Assembly: GCF_002356295.1 (NCBI RefSeq)
Contig: NZ_AP018042.1
Coordinates: 4,434,361 to 4,498,360, forward strand
Source of the DNA: Labilibaculum antarcticum
GTDB taxonomy: Bacteria > Bacteroidota > Bacteroidia > Bacteroidales > Marinifilaceae
DNA: 64,000 nucleotides
Reading direction: 5' to 3'
Part shown: positions 53,117 through 63,073 of the stretch, in pieces
How positions within the stretch are numbered: position 1 is the stretch's first letter
Layout of the letters: every line of letters begins with the position of its first letter
Translations under genes and position numbers: made by a program
Notes under the pieces: generated by a model
The model's input: only the letters and a program-made list of their open reading frames with translations
Told to the model about the DNA's origin: nothing
Databases searched by the model: none

Positions 53117-54736
53117 TTATTGCATGATTGTGGAATAAAATTCAGGCGCTTTTCTGTGCTTGGTGGCTTGCTCGTAAGCGTAGGCGTATTGAATCAATTT
53201 TTGTTCTGAGAATGCTTCGGCAAAGAAAGAGATTCCCACTGGCAAACTATGAACAAAACCTGCAGGAACCGTAATGTTAGGATATCCTGAAACAGCTGCA
53301 GGTTCGCTGCTTCCTCCACCATAATGGTCCCCATTAATTAAATCAATATTCCAGGCAGGGCCATTTGTCGGAGCAATTAGTACATCTACTTTGTTTTTCT
53401 TCAGTGTAGCATCAATTCCTTTTTTTCCTGACAGTTCTTTACATTTGGCTAAGGCTTCCAGATATTTTTTTTCAGATAAATCTCCCTTTTTATTGGCCAT
53501 CTCCATAATTTCCTGATCAAACCATGGCATTTCAAGATGTTTGTATTGCTCATTAAATTTAATAATGTCGTCCAGATTTTTAACAATTGGGAATCTGCAT
53601 TCATTTAGATATTTATTCAAATTATGTTTGAATTCGTATAGAAGAACTTCAAATTCCTCATTCCCATATTGATGTAGGTTTTCTAATTCAACATAAACAA
53701 GAATTGCACCTGCATTTTTTAGGTCTGCAATTGCTTGTTCCATTAATTTGTCGACTGCTGTATGAAATCCAAATAGTTGGCGAACTACACCAATTCTAGC
53801 TCCATTTAAGGCATCTTTTGAAAGATTCTTGGCATAATTAAGACCTGTATTGTTTTCGTTCATTGTAATCGGATCCTTATCATCTCTGCCACACATCGCA
53901 GTAAGAAGTAGTGCCGCATCTTTAACACTTCTGGCAATAGGACCGGCAGTGTCCTGAGAATGGGCAATAGGTATAATCCCAGATCTGCTGACTAAGCCCA
54001 CACTTGGTTTAATCCCAACCACACCATTGTGTCCCGAAGGGCAAACAATTGATCCATCAGTTTCGGTACCTAATGCTGCAACACATAAATTTGCAGCTAC
54101 GGCCACACCAGAACCCGAACTGGAACCACAAGGAGAGCGATCAATTACATATGGATTATGAGTTTGTCCACCGCGGCCACTCCATCCGCTCGACGAACGT
54201 GTGCTTCTGAAATTTGCCCACTCGCTTAAATTGGTTTTAGCCAGAATAATTGCTCCTGCATTTCTTAATTGTTGAACAACAAAAGCATCTTTTTCGGCAA
54301 AATTACCTTTCATAGCTAATGATCCGGCAGTTGTCATCATTTTATCTGCAGTGTCAAAATTATCTTTTAGCATGATAGGAATGCCATGCAAAGAACCTCT
54401 CAGTTTACCAGCCTTCCGTTCCTCATCCAGAGTTCTCGCAATGGCTAAGGCGTCAGGATTTTTTTCTATAACAGCATTAATCGCCGGACCATTTTTATCA
54501 ATTTTTTCAATTCGGTCAAGATATGATATAATCAATTCCTCCGAATTTAATTCGCCATTTCCCATCATTTCCTGTAATTCAGAAATACTTTTCTCATTAA
54601 AAAGGAATGTGTTATAATCTTCTAGGTTTAGTTTTTTTGTTTCCGAAGATGTTTCGTTTTGACAAGAATGCAATCCAAATGCTGTAATTGTACTTGCTCC
54701 AAGAGCAGATAAGGAGATAAATTGGCGACGTTTCAT
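53117..54736 (-). CDS. Amidase-signature enzyme, exported (Tat/lipoprotein signal)
   Basis: 539 residues. The N-terminus carries a twin-arginine KRRQFIS and a lipobox-like LHSC (C25). Amidase-signature residues are K124 in IMLKDNF, the Ser-rich SPCGSSSGSG (cis-Ser ~205) and nucleophile S229 in TETDGSIVCPS. It hydrolyses an amide, for example peptide-amide or nicotinamide-like substrates, in the periplasm or at a membrane. Substrate not determinable. Single gene on the minus strand. Confidence 0.9.
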   Translation of the reverse strand: MKRRQFISLSALGASTITAFGLHSCQNETSSETKKLNLEDYNTFLFNEKSISELQEMMGNGELNSEELIISYLDRIEKIDKNGPAINAVIEKNPDALAIARTLDEERKAGKLRGSLHGIPIMLKDNFDTADKMMTTAGSLAMKGNFAEKDAFVVQQLRNAGAIILAKTNLSEWANFRSTRSSSGWSGRGGQTHNPYVIDRSPCGSSSGSGVAVAANLCVAALGTETDGSIVCPSGHNGVVGIKPSVGLVSRSGIIPIAHSQDTAGPIARSVKDAALLLTAMCGRDDKDPITMNENNTGLNYAKNLSKDALNGARIGVVRQLFGFHTAVDKLMEQAIADLKNAGAILVYVELENLHQYGNEEFEVLLYEFKHNLNKYLNECRFPIVKNLDDIIKFNEQYKHLEMPWFDQEIMEMANKKGDLSEKKYLEALAKCKELSGKKGIDATLKKNKVDVLIAPTNGPAWNIDLINGDHYGGGSSEPAAVSGYPNITVPAGFVHSLPVGISFFAEAFSEQKLIQYAYAYEQATKHRKAPEFYSTIMQ

Positions 54737-55009
54737 AGGTTGAGGCTTAGGTTTGTGCCTTAAATGTATTAAAAAAAGAAATATTTCAGGATTTAATAGG
54801 TCGAATTATTCTTTGGTTATTTCCTTATAATATGGATCTGAAAGTGTTATTGTGTAGAGCTTTGAGAACTTTTCTGAGTGTTTAACGTATATGTAGGATG
54901 TCAAGCAATTCGTTGAAAAGATAATACGGATGTTGTTTTTTTTTTAACTTGCACCTGTGATTTGTATTAATTCAACCTTAATATTGAACTGCAACGGACA
55001 AATAAAACC

Positions 55010-56656
55010 ATGATGAAACAGTATAAAAGTTTAACATTTCCTGCGCTTTTTACAGAAACAGTAGAGAAATTCGGCAACTGTAACGCAATGGCCCTTGTGG
55101 GGCAAACTCCTTTTACTTATAACGAGGTATATTCTAATATTCAAGCCTTGATTGTATTTTTTGAAAAATTAGGAGTAAAACCTGGTGATAAAATTGCTCT
55201 TTTGAGTACAAATATGCCTAATTGGGGTATGGCCTACTATGCAACCACTTTTATGGGAGCAGTAGTTGTACCTATGCTACCCGATTTTAGTGAATATGAG
55301 ATTGAAAACATATTGAGGCATTCAGAAGCAAAACTAGTTTTTGTTTCAAAAGGATTGTTGCCAAAAATAAAAAATCTTGATGTTGATACTTTGCATCACA
55401 AGCTTGCAATTGAGGATTTCAGTCTGATTTCTTCGAATAAGAATGAAATTAATTTTGATTCTTCACTAACACCTGAGTGCAGGTATGAAGTGAACGAGGA
55501 AGATATGGCGGCAATTATTTACACCTCCGGAACTACAGGAAGTTCAAAAGGTGTAATGTTGTCACATAAAAATATTTGCTCTAATGCGATTGCATCAAAA
55601 ACGATTCATCCTATAGATGAAACGGATCGTTTTCTTTCCATATTACCATTATCTCATACTTATGAGAATACTTTGGGCTATGTGATACCTATGATTGCTG
55701 GTGCTTGTATTTATTATTTGGGTAAAGCTCCGGTTCCTTCATTGTTGATTTCTGCATTTAAGGACGTGAAACCAACCATTATGTTTTCGGTTCCTTTGAT
55801 TATCGAAAAGATTTATAGGAGTAAGATTTTGCCATCAATAAATGGTAAGGCTGTTACCAGATATTTATATAAGATTCCTTTTTTCCGCAAAAAACTAAAT
55901 GCCATAGCAGGAAAGAAATTGATGGAAACCTTTGGAGGTAAATTAACCTTTTTTGGTATTGGTGGTGCGAAATTGAATTCGCAAGTTGAGCTTTTTTTAC
56001 GTGAAGCAAAATTTCCATATGCCATTGGTTACGGATTAACCGAAACAGCACCATTAATTGCTGGAAGCGGTCCGGCAATTACTAAATTTAAATCGACAGG
56101 CCCTGCTTTAGTCGGAGTTGAGCTGAAAATCAATAATCCTGATCCTATTACTCAAATTGGTGAAGTTTGGGCAAAAGGGGATAATGTAATGATGGGTTAT
56201 TATAAAGAACCTGAGAAAACCAAAGAGGTGCTTACAGAGGATGGTTGGTTTAAAACCGGAGATCTCGCAAAAATGGATAAGGACAATTACTTATACATTG
56301 AAGGTCGTTTAAAAAATATGATCGTAGGAGCAAGTGGTGAAAATATTTATCCGGAAGAAATTGAATCGGTAATCAATAACTTTAAGCATGTAGTCGAATC
56401 TGTAGTTATTGAACAGAAAGGCAAATTAGTCGCAATGGTTCATTTTAATTATGAGGAGCTGGAACAGCAATATCATAATGTTAAAAAAGAGATGGGTAAT
56501 TATGTTGATCTTACAGTCGATGAATTGATGCAGGAGTTACAGGTATATGTGAACTCCCGGGTGAACAAATTTTCACAGGTTCAATTGATCGTGGCTCACG
56601 TTGATCCATTTCAGAAAACAGCAACACATAAAATAAAACGATTTTTATACTATTAG
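55010..56656 (+). CDS. Long-chain acyl-CoA synthetase / AMP-forming ligase
   Basis: 548 residues. P-loop-like YTSGTTGSSKGVMLSH (A3), GYGLTETAPLIAG (A5), DGWFKTGDLAKMD (A7) and GRLKNMIVGASGENIYPEEIE (A8/A10 region) give the complete ANL adenylating enzyme. It activates a carboxylate, probably a fatty acid, with ATP and CoA. Ends in a strong terminator 6 bases after the stop. Single gene. Confidence 0.93.
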   Translation: MMKQYKSLTFPALFTETVEKFGNCNAMALVGQTPFTYNEVYSNIQALIVFFEKLGVKPGDKIALLSTNMPNWGMAYYATTFMGAVVVPMLPDFSEYEIENILRHSEAKLVFVSKGLLPKIKNLDVDTLHHKLAIEDFSLISSNKNEINFDSSLTPECRYEVNEEDMAAIIYTSGTTGSSKGVMLSHKNICSNAIASKTIHPIDETDRFLSILPLSHTYENTLGYVIPMIAGACIYYLGKAPVPSLLISAFKDVKPTIMFSVPLIIEKIYRSKILPSINGKAVTRYLYKIPFFRKKLNAIAGKKLMETFGGKLTFFGIGGAKLNSQVELFLREAKFPYAIGYGLTETAPLIAGSGPAITKFKSTGPALVGVELKINNPDPITQIGEVWAKGDNVMMGYYKEPEKTKEVLTEDGWFKTGDLAKMDKDNYLYIEGRLKNMIVGASGENIYPEEIESVINNFKHVVESVVIEQKGKLVAMVHFNYEELEQQYHNVKKEMGNYVDLTVDELMQELQVYVNSRVNKFSQVQLIVAHVDPFQKTATHKIKRFLYY

Positions 56657-56661
56657 AAATA

Positions 56662-56693
56662 CAAAAGGCTGATGAAAATCAGCCTTTTTTTTT
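56662..56693 (+). terminator. Terminator after acyl-CoA ligase
   Basis: AAAAGGCTGAT / ATCAGCCTTTT with GAAA loop and a nine-T tract. Confidence 0.92.
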
Positions 56694-56699
56694 GCCTTG

Positions 56700-57278
56700 T
56701 ATTTTGTATCGATTCTTCAAGTGACCAACTGTAAATAAGGGAAGTGTCTCCAGTGAATTTTTTTTTCCGGTCGATTTCGGTCAGGGCCTCGAATTCCGGA
56801 CCAAACCTTTCAAATGCGCTCATAAATCCAAAATATCTATCCGGAATATCCTTTACCATTTTACCAACCAACGAGACGGCCTTTTTCGAGATGATTAATC
56901 AAGAAACATTAACTGCACCAACGATATCAGTCACGATATTAGATGCATCACCTGCTACTCCTGTTTCTATATCTTTTAATATTTCACCTAAATCTCTTTG
57001 GCTTTTTCTTGTGAGTCTTAAGTAGATATGAACATTTAATTCTCTGTCTTTAAGCATTTTTCTGCTTAGGATATATAAGCCTTCAGAACCCGGTTGATTG
57101 GAGTCTAAGAAATATTCATTATCATGACGCTTACTTTAAACGGTTCTAGAGGAATTGTAGTCGCCATTATTTTATCCGCTTCGATTGTGTGATCTGCAAT
57201 TATTACAAAGTGTAATTGCCCGCTTTTCTTTGGGCGGTAAATTCGAATTCCATCAATTTACAGTCTTACTTTACTCAT
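56700..57278 (-). pseudogene. Decayed gene of unknown family
   Basis: Minus-strand coding traces spread over several frames: MSKVRL then stop, GIRIYRPKKSGQLHFVIIAD and DHTIEADKIMATTIPLEPFK, then in another frame YFLDSNQPGSEGLYILSRKM and RELNVHIYLRLTRKSQRDLG. A third stretch reads VGKMVKDIPDRYFGFMSAFERF. At least two stops and two or more frameshifts interrupt a protein of perhaps 185 residues. The family is not recognised. The 72-codon minus and 93-codon plus frames here are not intact genes. Confidence 0.6.
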
Positions 57279-57516
57279 GATAATAGAAGTTTAGATTAGC
57301 ATAAATGTAGAGAACATCATATTATGACACATAATAAAATATAGGTGTGGATGTTTTCTTTTATGTTCTGGACTAAACTTGTAAAATATGTTTCTCGACA
57401 GATGTGAGACTTATTTCATATTTGTATGTGTCAGATTATCAGGATAGATTGTGGTTGGTGTTATTCGAAGCTCAATAATGATGTGAGGAATGCTTAAAAT
57501 CTTGAATTAATATTGA

Positions 57517-57524
57517 TACATTTG
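57517..57524 (+). promoter_or_regulatory. Candidate -7 element of the cobalamin operon
   Basis: TACATTTG fits TAnnTTTG, about 30 bases before the riboswitch begins. Confidence 0.45.
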
Positions 57525-57549
57525 TTTCGCGATTTGGCAATATCCTATC

Positions 57550-57705
57550 ACTTGATTTGATATTAAAGAGGGAATCCGGTTTGAGTCCGGAACTGTACCC
57601 GCAGCTGTAATCTCTATACCAAACTCTGTTGCATGATGTCACTGTATCTTATGGAAGATATGGGAAGGCGCAACAAGAGGGAGAAAGTCAGAAGACCTGC
57701 TTAAA
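57550..57705 (+). promoter_or_regulatory. Cobalamin riboswitch
   Basis: Contains GAGGGAATCCGGT, then GTACCCGCAGCTGTAAT (the CCCGCNRCTGT element), GTCACTG, TGGGAAGGCG, and the B12 box AAGTCAGAAGACCTGC at 57685-57700, all in family order and spacing. It should reduce expression of the downstream corrinoid genes when adenosylcobalamin is bound. No obvious T-tract terminator follows, so control may be at translation. Confidence 0.92.
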
Positions 57706-57749
57706 AGCAATTTTGTTTAATCGATACTTTCGGGACTAAAAGTTAGATT

Positions 57750-57971
57750 ATGAAGAGAAAGACTATGTTTATGCCTAAGTGGCATATTATGCTTGGTTCG
57801 TTAATTCGGAACCAAATTTTAAAATTTAGATCGGTTATAGATGACACTCTGTTCATCTCGTTTATTGATAAAACGAACTGGTTAACTCCAAAACTTTATG
57901 AAAGAGCGAAGGCAGAAAAATGCGATTCGCAAAAGTTTAATTTTTGGAGCCTAAGATTACTCCCAAATTAA
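57750..57971 (+). CDS. Possible small protein between riboswitch and cobA
   Basis: 73 codons from ATG 57750, 45 bases beyond the B12 box. Basic and aromatic (MFMPKWHIMLGSLIRNQILK); no family known. No good ribosome binding site. It could be a small gene under riboswitch control or a chance frame. Confidence 0.3.
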   Translation: MKRKTMFMPKWHIMLGSLIRNQILKFRSVIDDTLFISFIDKTNWLTPKLYERAKAEKCDSQKFNFWSLRLLPN

Positions 57972-58072
57972 TACAATTTAATAATTCAGCTTGTTGTTTT
58001 CAACAGGACCGAATTGTTGTACTCATAACTTAAAGGCAAACTACCGTTTGTATACTTTAAAATCAAGATGAA

Positions 58073-58846
58073 ATGAATCCTAAAAGAGGTAAAGTGAGCA
58101 TTGTTGGTGCTGGTCCGGGCGATCCTGAATTAATCACACTGAAGTCTATTCGCGCCATTGAAAATGCAGACGTAGTACTATATGATTATTTGGTAAACAA
58201 GGAATTGTTAGCCTATTGTAAATCTGATTGTGAAATTATTTACGTTGGGAAAAGGAACAAACAACATACCTATCCACAGGAAGAGATCAATGGAATGCTG
58301 ATTGAGTTAGGATTAGCAGGAAAGAAGATTGTACGATTGAAAGGTGGAGACCCATTCGTATTTGGTCGTGGCGCGGAAGAGATATTGGGTTTGAAAGAAC
58401 ATGACATTGAGTTTGAAGTGATTCCTGGTATTACGGCAGGATTTGCTGTTCCTGGAGCCGCTGGTATTCCTGTTACATTGAGAAATGTGGCTTCTTCAGT
58501 AGCTTTTTTCACAGGACATCAGTGTGATAATCACAAAACAGAAATTCAGTGGGATAAGATTGCTACGGGTATTGATACTCTTGTTTTCTATATGGGGGTT
58601 ACACAGGCAGCACGAATTGTTCGAAATCTGATGGCAAATGGCAGGAAACCAGAAACACCGGTTGCCATGATTCGTTGGGGAACTTTGCCGGAACAGGAAG
58701 TGCTAAAAGGAACTTTAGGAAATATTGTGGCAAAGATGGAGGAGCATGATTTTAAACCACCGGCAATATTTATTGTTGGGGAAGTAGTCGCCTATTCAGA
58801 ACAATTATCACCACTGATTAATCAAATGGCCGAAACAGAAATTTGA
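58073..58846 (+). CDS. cobA: Uroporphyrinogen-III C-methyltransferase
   Basis: Two SAM-dependent methylations of uroporphyrinogen III to precorrin-2, the first corrin- and siroheme-committed step. 257 residues; SIVGAGPGDPELITLK (SAM-binding), KGGDPFVFGRGAEE, PGITAGFAVPGAAGIPVT and FYMGVTQAARI are diagnostic of stand-alone SUMT, without the CysG or HemD fusions. It is the first gene after the cobalamin riboswitch and is closely followed by cbiX. Confidence 0.96.
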   Translation: MNPKRGKVSIVGAGPGDPELITLKSIRAIENADVVLYDYLVNKELLAYCKSDCEIIYVGKRNKQHTYPQEEINGMLIELGLAGKKIVRLKGGDPFVFGRGAEEILGLKEHDIEFEVIPGITAGFAVPGAAGIPVTLRNVASSVAFFTGHQCDNHKTEIQWDKIATGIDTLVFYMGVTQAARIVRNLMANGRKPETPVAMIRWGTLPEQEVLKGTLGNIVAKMEEHDFKPPAIFIVGEVVAYSEQLSPLINQMAETEI

Positions 58847-58851
58847 TAGCT

Positions 58852-59709
58852 ATGAACAGAAAAGGAATTTTACTGTGTGGGCATGGAACCCGCAAAGAAA
58901 GAGGAGCAAGAGCTTTTCAAGAGTTTGCAGAGCGATTTGCGTCTCAAGTTACGGATTATGAGGTTGAATATGGATTTTTGGAGCTGTCTGAACCGGATTT
59001 TGAGACGGGTGTGAAGCGATTGCTTGAAAAAGGAGTCTTAGAGATTATTGCTATTCCTGTCTTTTTATTTACAGGAGTGCATATGGAAAGAGATATTCCT
59101 TATGCCTTAAATGGCCTTCAGGATAAATATAAGGTGAAGATTCAGTTGGCCAATTACATCGGGACATGTAATGAAATGGTTGAGTACGGAGTGCAGCTCA
59201 TAAGTGAAACTCTTAAAAATAAGGATTGGAAGATTGATGATACTGCATTTCTGGGACTAGGTATTGGAGCTTCCAAAGCCGAGGCCAATGCCGATTTGGC
59301 GAAGATGACCCGTTTGATTCAGGAAAAACAGAATTATCCTTTTGCTGTTAATGCCTACACGAGCAACATGACTTATCCGGCATTGCCTGTGGTATTGGAT
59401 TGGTTGAAGGTCTTGCCGTTTAAAAATATTGTGATGTTGCCTTTTGTATTTTTTCCTGGAGTTTATATGGATAAAGCAAATGATACGATGGAGGTTTTTG
59501 CAAAAGAAAATCCGGATAAGAACATCGCAATTGCACCCTTGTTAGGTGATGTGAATGGATTGTTTGAGGTATTGAATACAAGATTACAAGAAGTGTTAGA
59601 CGGAAAAGTTGATTTGGTAGCAACTACTGTTTTAACCGGGGTGGAGCCACACAATCATCATGGACACGATCACGGGCATAGTCATGATCACGGACATCAT
59701 CATCAATAA
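58852..59709 (+). CDS. cbiX: Sirohydrochlorin cobaltochelatase with His-rich tail
   Basis: Inserts Co2+ into sirohydrochlorin (anaerobic route). 285 residues from ATG 58852, preferred over TTG 58843. Two CbiX-type halves: LLCGHGTRKERG with H11 and IAIPVFLFTGVHMERDI, then LGLGIGASKAEANAD and MLPFVFFPGVYMDKA. The last ~17 residues are His/Asp/Gly-rich (HHGHDHGHSHDHGHHH), a likely metal store or delivery segment. Such tails are known in CbiX/CbiK proteins. Cobalt versus nickel or iron specificity is inferred from the operon. Confidence 0.93.
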   Translation: MNRKGILLCGHGTRKERGARAFQEFAERFASQVTDYEVEYGFLELSEPDFETGVKRLLEKGVLEIIAIPVFLFTGVHMERDIPYALNGLQDKYKVKIQLANYIGTCNEMVEYGVQLISETLKNKDWKIDDTAFLGLGIGASKAEANADLAKMTRLIQEKQNYPFAVNAYTSNMTYPALPVVLDWLKVLPFKNIVMLPFVFFPGVYMDKANDTMEVFAKENPDKNIAIAPLLGDVNGLFEVLNTRLQEVLDGKVDLVATTVLTGVEPHNHHGHDHGHSHDHGHHHQ

Positions 59710-59730
59710 TAGAAGAGGGGAATAAAAGAT

Positions 59731-60435
59731 ATGAGCGGAAAAGTGTTTGGTGTAGCGTTAGGACCGGGAGATCCTGAGTTAATAACGGTGAAAGCCTTGA
59801 ATTGTTTGAAGAAATCGGAGAAGATTTACTATCCGGCAACGCAATCATCAAAAGGAAATCAGGATAGTTTTTCATTGGTGATTTTGAAGCAATTGGATGT
59901 AGAGGAGAAGAAATTCATCCCTATTAATGTACCGATGAGTAAAGATCGATCGCATGCGGTGAAGGCTTATGCTGATTTGTTTTTAAAAGTACAGAAAGAT
60001 GTTGAAGAAGGCAAACAGGTATCAGTTGTGAGTGAAGGTGATATCTCATTTTTCAGCACATTTTCCTATTTGCTTGAAGATTTCAGGAAGAATAGTGTCG
60101 ATTTTGAGATGATTCCGGGAGTTCCGGCATTTATTTTAGGAGGCTCGGTAGGCAAACTGCCATTGGTCACTCAAAACGACAAGCTTCTGGTTGCTCCCGA
60201 TTTGGAAAATAAGCCGGAGCTAAAGGCTTTACTTGCTCAAAATCAAACGGTGGTTTTAATGAAAATTTCGAAGGTTCGCGAGTGGATTAAGGAATTCATT
60301 GAAGAAAGCAAATTGCAATTTTTTTATGGGGAGTATTTAGGAACCGAGAAGCAATTTACCTGCACTGATATGGACAGCTTGAGGGACAGGCAAATTCCAT
60401 ATTTCGCCATTTTAATTTTTTACGGAAACAAATAA
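59731..60435 (+). CDS. cobI: Precorrin-2 C20-methyltransferase
   Basis: 234 residues (CbiL in the anaerobic route). GVALGPGDPELITVKALNCLK, the VVSEGDISFFSTFSYLLE motif and EMIPGVPAFILGGSVGKLPL define the family. It methylates C20 of cobalt-sirohydrochlorin/factor II using SAM. 21 bases follow cbiX, and cobJ-cbiC begins 6 bases after. Confidence 0.93.
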   Translation: MSGKVFGVALGPGDPELITVKALNCLKKSEKIYYPATQSSKGNQDSFSLVILKQLDVEEKKFIPINVPMSKDRSHAVKAYADLFLKVQKDVEEGKQVSVVSEGDISFFSTFSYLLEDFRKNSVDFEMIPGVPAFILGGSVGKLPLVTQNDKLLVAPDLENKPELKALLAQNQTVVLMKISKVREWIKEFIEESKLQFFYGEYLGTEKQFTCTDMDSLRDRQIPYFAILIFYGNK

Positions 60436-60441
60436 TATATC

Positions 60442-61845
60442 ATGCCAAATATACTTGGAAAAATAACCGTTGCAGGCCTCGGACCAGGAAGTCCGGATCT
60501 ATTTTTAAATCCGGCAATAGATGCAATAAGAGAAGCCGATGTGGTGATAGGATACAAATATTATTTCCAATTCATAGAATCATTTCTAAAAGAAGGAACA
60601 GAATGTATGGATACGGGAATGCGTCAGGAGGTGCAGCGTGCCGAAAAAGCTTTTGAATTGGCTGAAACAGGAAAAGATGTTGTTGTAATCAGCTCGGGAG
60701 ATGCCGGGATTTACGGAATGGCATCGCTTGTTTTCGAAATGGCTGAGAAAACGCAATCGAAAGTAGAGTTAAGAGTTATACCGGGAATTTCTGCTTTTCA
60801 GGCGGCAGCAGCAAAATTGGGCGCTCCACTTAGTCACGATTTGGTTATTCTTTCCTTGTCGGATTTATTGACCAGTTATGCTTTGATCGAAAAGCGCATT
60901 AAAGCGGCAGTAATGGGCGATTTTGTAACAGCAATTTACAATCCTAAAAGCAAGAAAAGATATTGGCAATTGTATCGCTTACGGGAATTGTTTTTGGAGG
61001 AAAGAGAAGAGACAACACCAGTTGCTATTGTGCGTCAGGTGGCTCGTGCCGAGGAACAAATTACTTTGACAAACTTACGCGATTTCGATCCTGAAATGGT
61101 AGATATGTTCTCGCTTGTAATTATTGGAAATTCACAAAGCTATATTTCTGGTGATCGATTTATTACACCACGCGGATATTACGACAAAGAAGAGGAAACG
61201 GGAAGACCGGGACCATTGATTATGCAGGAAAGCTTCAGAACCATTGCTTCCGAATTAAAAGGAATGGATTTGCCTTTGGAAACAAAATGGATGCTCTTGC
61301 ATTGCATTCATACATCTGCGGATTTTGAATTGGCTAAGATTTTGAAAGTTCAGAATAATGCAGCTCCGAAATTGAATGAATACCTTCAAAAAGGGGGTGT
61401 AATCATTACCGATGTTACCATGGTTCAGTCGGGAATTCGCAAGAAAGCCTGCGAGAGAATGGGAGTAGAGATCAAGTGTTATTTGCACGATCCCCGAACC
61501 ATGGAATTGTCCGAAAAACATGGCATCACCCGCACTCAGGCTGGAGTTCGTTTAGCAGTTGAAGAGCATCCTGATGCAATGTATGTGTTTGGAAATGCAC
61601 CAACAGCCTTGATTGAGTTAACTGATTTAATGAGAAGTAAAAACATTCGACCAGCTGGTATAATTGCAGCTCCGGTAGGCTTTGTTAATGTAAAAGAATC
61701 AAAACACAGAGTGAAGAGTTTTACAGATTTACCTGCTGTGATTATTGAAGGACGAAAAGGTGGTTCTACATTGGCAGCAACCATCGTGAATGCCATTTTA
61801 AGTTTGGAAGATGCTTACGATTTAAAACCTGGAAGAGATGTTTAA
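60442..61845 (+). CDS. Bifunctional precorrin-3B C17-methyltransferase / precorrin-8X methylmutase (CobJ-CbiC)
   Basis: 467 residues joining two enzymes. CobJ/CbiH covers ~1-245 (TVAGLGPGSPDLFLNPAI, VISSGDAGIYGMA, PGISAFQAAAAKLGAPLSHD; TAIYNPKSKKR). CbiC/CobH covers ~258-467 (MQESFRTIASEL, LLHCIHTSADFE with the mutase His, ITDVTMVQSGI and PVGFVNVKESK). It performs C17 methylation with ring contraction and the later C11-to-C12 methyl migration, two non-adjacent steps. The fusion is common in Bacteroidota. Confidence 0.93.
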   Translation: MPNILGKITVAGLGPGSPDLFLNPAIDAIREADVVIGYKYYFQFIESFLKEGTECMDTGMRQEVQRAEKAFELAETGKDVVVISSGDAGIYGMASLVFEMAEKTQSKVELRVIPGISAFQAAAAKLGAPLSHDLVILSLSDLLTSYALIEKRIKAAVMGDFVTAIYNPKSKKRYWQLYRLRELFLEEREETTPVAIVRQVARAEEQITLTNLRDFDPEMVDMFSLVIIGNSQSYISGDRFITPRGYYDKEEETGRPGPLIMQESFRTIASELKGMDLPLETKWMLLHCIHTSADFELAKILKVQNNAAPKLNEYLQKGGVIITDVTMVQSGIRKKACERMGVEIKCYLHDPRTMELSEKHGITRTQAGVRLAVEEHPDAMYVFGNAPTALIELTDLMRSKNIRPAGIIAAPVGFVNVKESKHRVKSFTDLPAVIIEGRKGGSTLAATIVNAILSLEDAYDLKPGRDV

Positions 61846-63073
61846 TTTTTACATCATAGGAATACCGGACCGAATGGAAGTGAGTCTTTCTGATGAGGTG
61901 AAGGAAGTGCTGCAAAATCATCATTATTTCTCGGGGGGAAAGCGTCACAGAGATTTGGTAGCTTCTTATTTGCCGGAGAATGCGAAATGGATTGACATAG
62001 TTGTTCCATTGGAAGGGACGTTTATGGTTTATGAGCAGATTGATCAACCCATTGTGGTGATAGCTTCCGGAGATCCTCTGTTCTTTGGTATTGGGAATAC
62101 AATTAAGCGCCGTTTTCCGGATACAAAAATAAAGGTGTACCCTTATTTCAATAGTTTGCAGTTGCTGGCACATGAGTTTCAATTGGCTTATGGCGAAATG
62201 ACAATTTGCACCCTGACTGGAAGAGATTGGGTGAATTTGGATCAGGAGTTGATTCAGGGTAAAAAGTGCATTGGTGTTCTTACTGATAAGAAAAAAACAC
62301 CAGCTACTATTGCTGCAAGAATGTTGGAAGCTGGTTTCGATAATTACAAGATGATTGTTGGTTCAAAACTGGGTGGTGATGAGCAGTATTGCACTGAAAT
62401 TTCATTACAGAATGTTATTGATAAGGACTTTGCTCATCCGAATTGCCTAATTCTAATTCAGCAGAAGGAGATTAAAAGGACATTGGGCATTCACGAGGCT
62501 GATTTTCACATTTTGAATGGTAGGCCAAAGATGATTACCAAGCGAAGCATCCGATTGAATTCCATTTCATTTTTAGAATTGAATGATGCAAAACACCTTT
62601 GGGATGTAGGATATTGCACGGGGTCGGTTTCTATTGAAGCCAAGCAATTTGCACCACATTTGCAGGTGACTGCTTTCGAGCGAAGAGAAGAATCCAAAGA
62701 GCTTTTGAAGTTGAATCAACGAAAGTTTTGTGTACCCGGAATAGAAGGCATTCATGATGATTTTTTCAATATCGACTTATCGACAATTAAGAAGCCCGAT
62801 CGGATTTTTATTGGCGGGCACGGAGGTAAATTAAACGAAATGATGCAGCGTTTGCATGCGGTTTTGCAAGAGGATGGAATCATCGTTTTTAATGCTGTTA
62901 GTGAAGCAACAAAGCAGGATTTTCTGCAGGCAGCAAAAGAACTTCAAATGGAGATTACCGATCAGATGAGTTTGCAACAGGATGATTTTAATCCGATTGT
63001 GATTTATCAGGCTAGAAAAAGATGTAACCACGAAGGAGTAGAAAGTAAGGCACGAAGTAGCACAAAGGAATGA
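61838..63073 (+). CDS. Precorrin-6B/7 bifunctional methyltransferase (CbiET/CobL)
   Basis: 411 residues overlapping the previous gene by 8 bases. CbiE (C5-methyltransferase) covers ~1-200 (YIIGIPDRMEVSL, ASGDPLFFGIG). CbiT (C15-methyltransferase and decarboxylase) covers ~220-395 (LWDVGYCTGSVSIEA, the SAM motif; PDRIFIGGHGGKLNEMM). The final ~15 residues after YQARKR are encoded by an interspersed repeat (TAACCACGAAGG), so the C-terminus is an addition and the original stop has been lost or moved. Confidence 0.9.
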   Translation: MFNFYIIGIPDRMEVSLSDEVKEVLQNHHYFSGGKRHRDLVASYLPENAKWIDIVVPLEGTFMVYEQIDQPIVVIASGDPLFFGIGNTIKRRFPDTKIKVYPYFNSLQLLAHEFQLAYGEMTICTLTGRDWVNLDQELIQGKKCIGVLTDKKKTPATIAARMLEAGFDNYKMIVGSKLGGDEQYCTEISLQNVIDKDFAHPNCLILIQQKEIKRTLGIHEADFHILNGRPKMITKRSIRLNSISFLELNDAKHLWDVGYCTGSVSIEAKQFAPHLQVTAFERREESKELLKLNQRKFCVPGIEGIHDDFFNIDLSTIKKPDRIFIGGHGGKLNEMMQRLHAVLQEDGIIVFNAVSEATKQDFLQAAKELQMEITDQMSLQQDDFNPIVIYQARKRCNHEGVESKARSSTKE

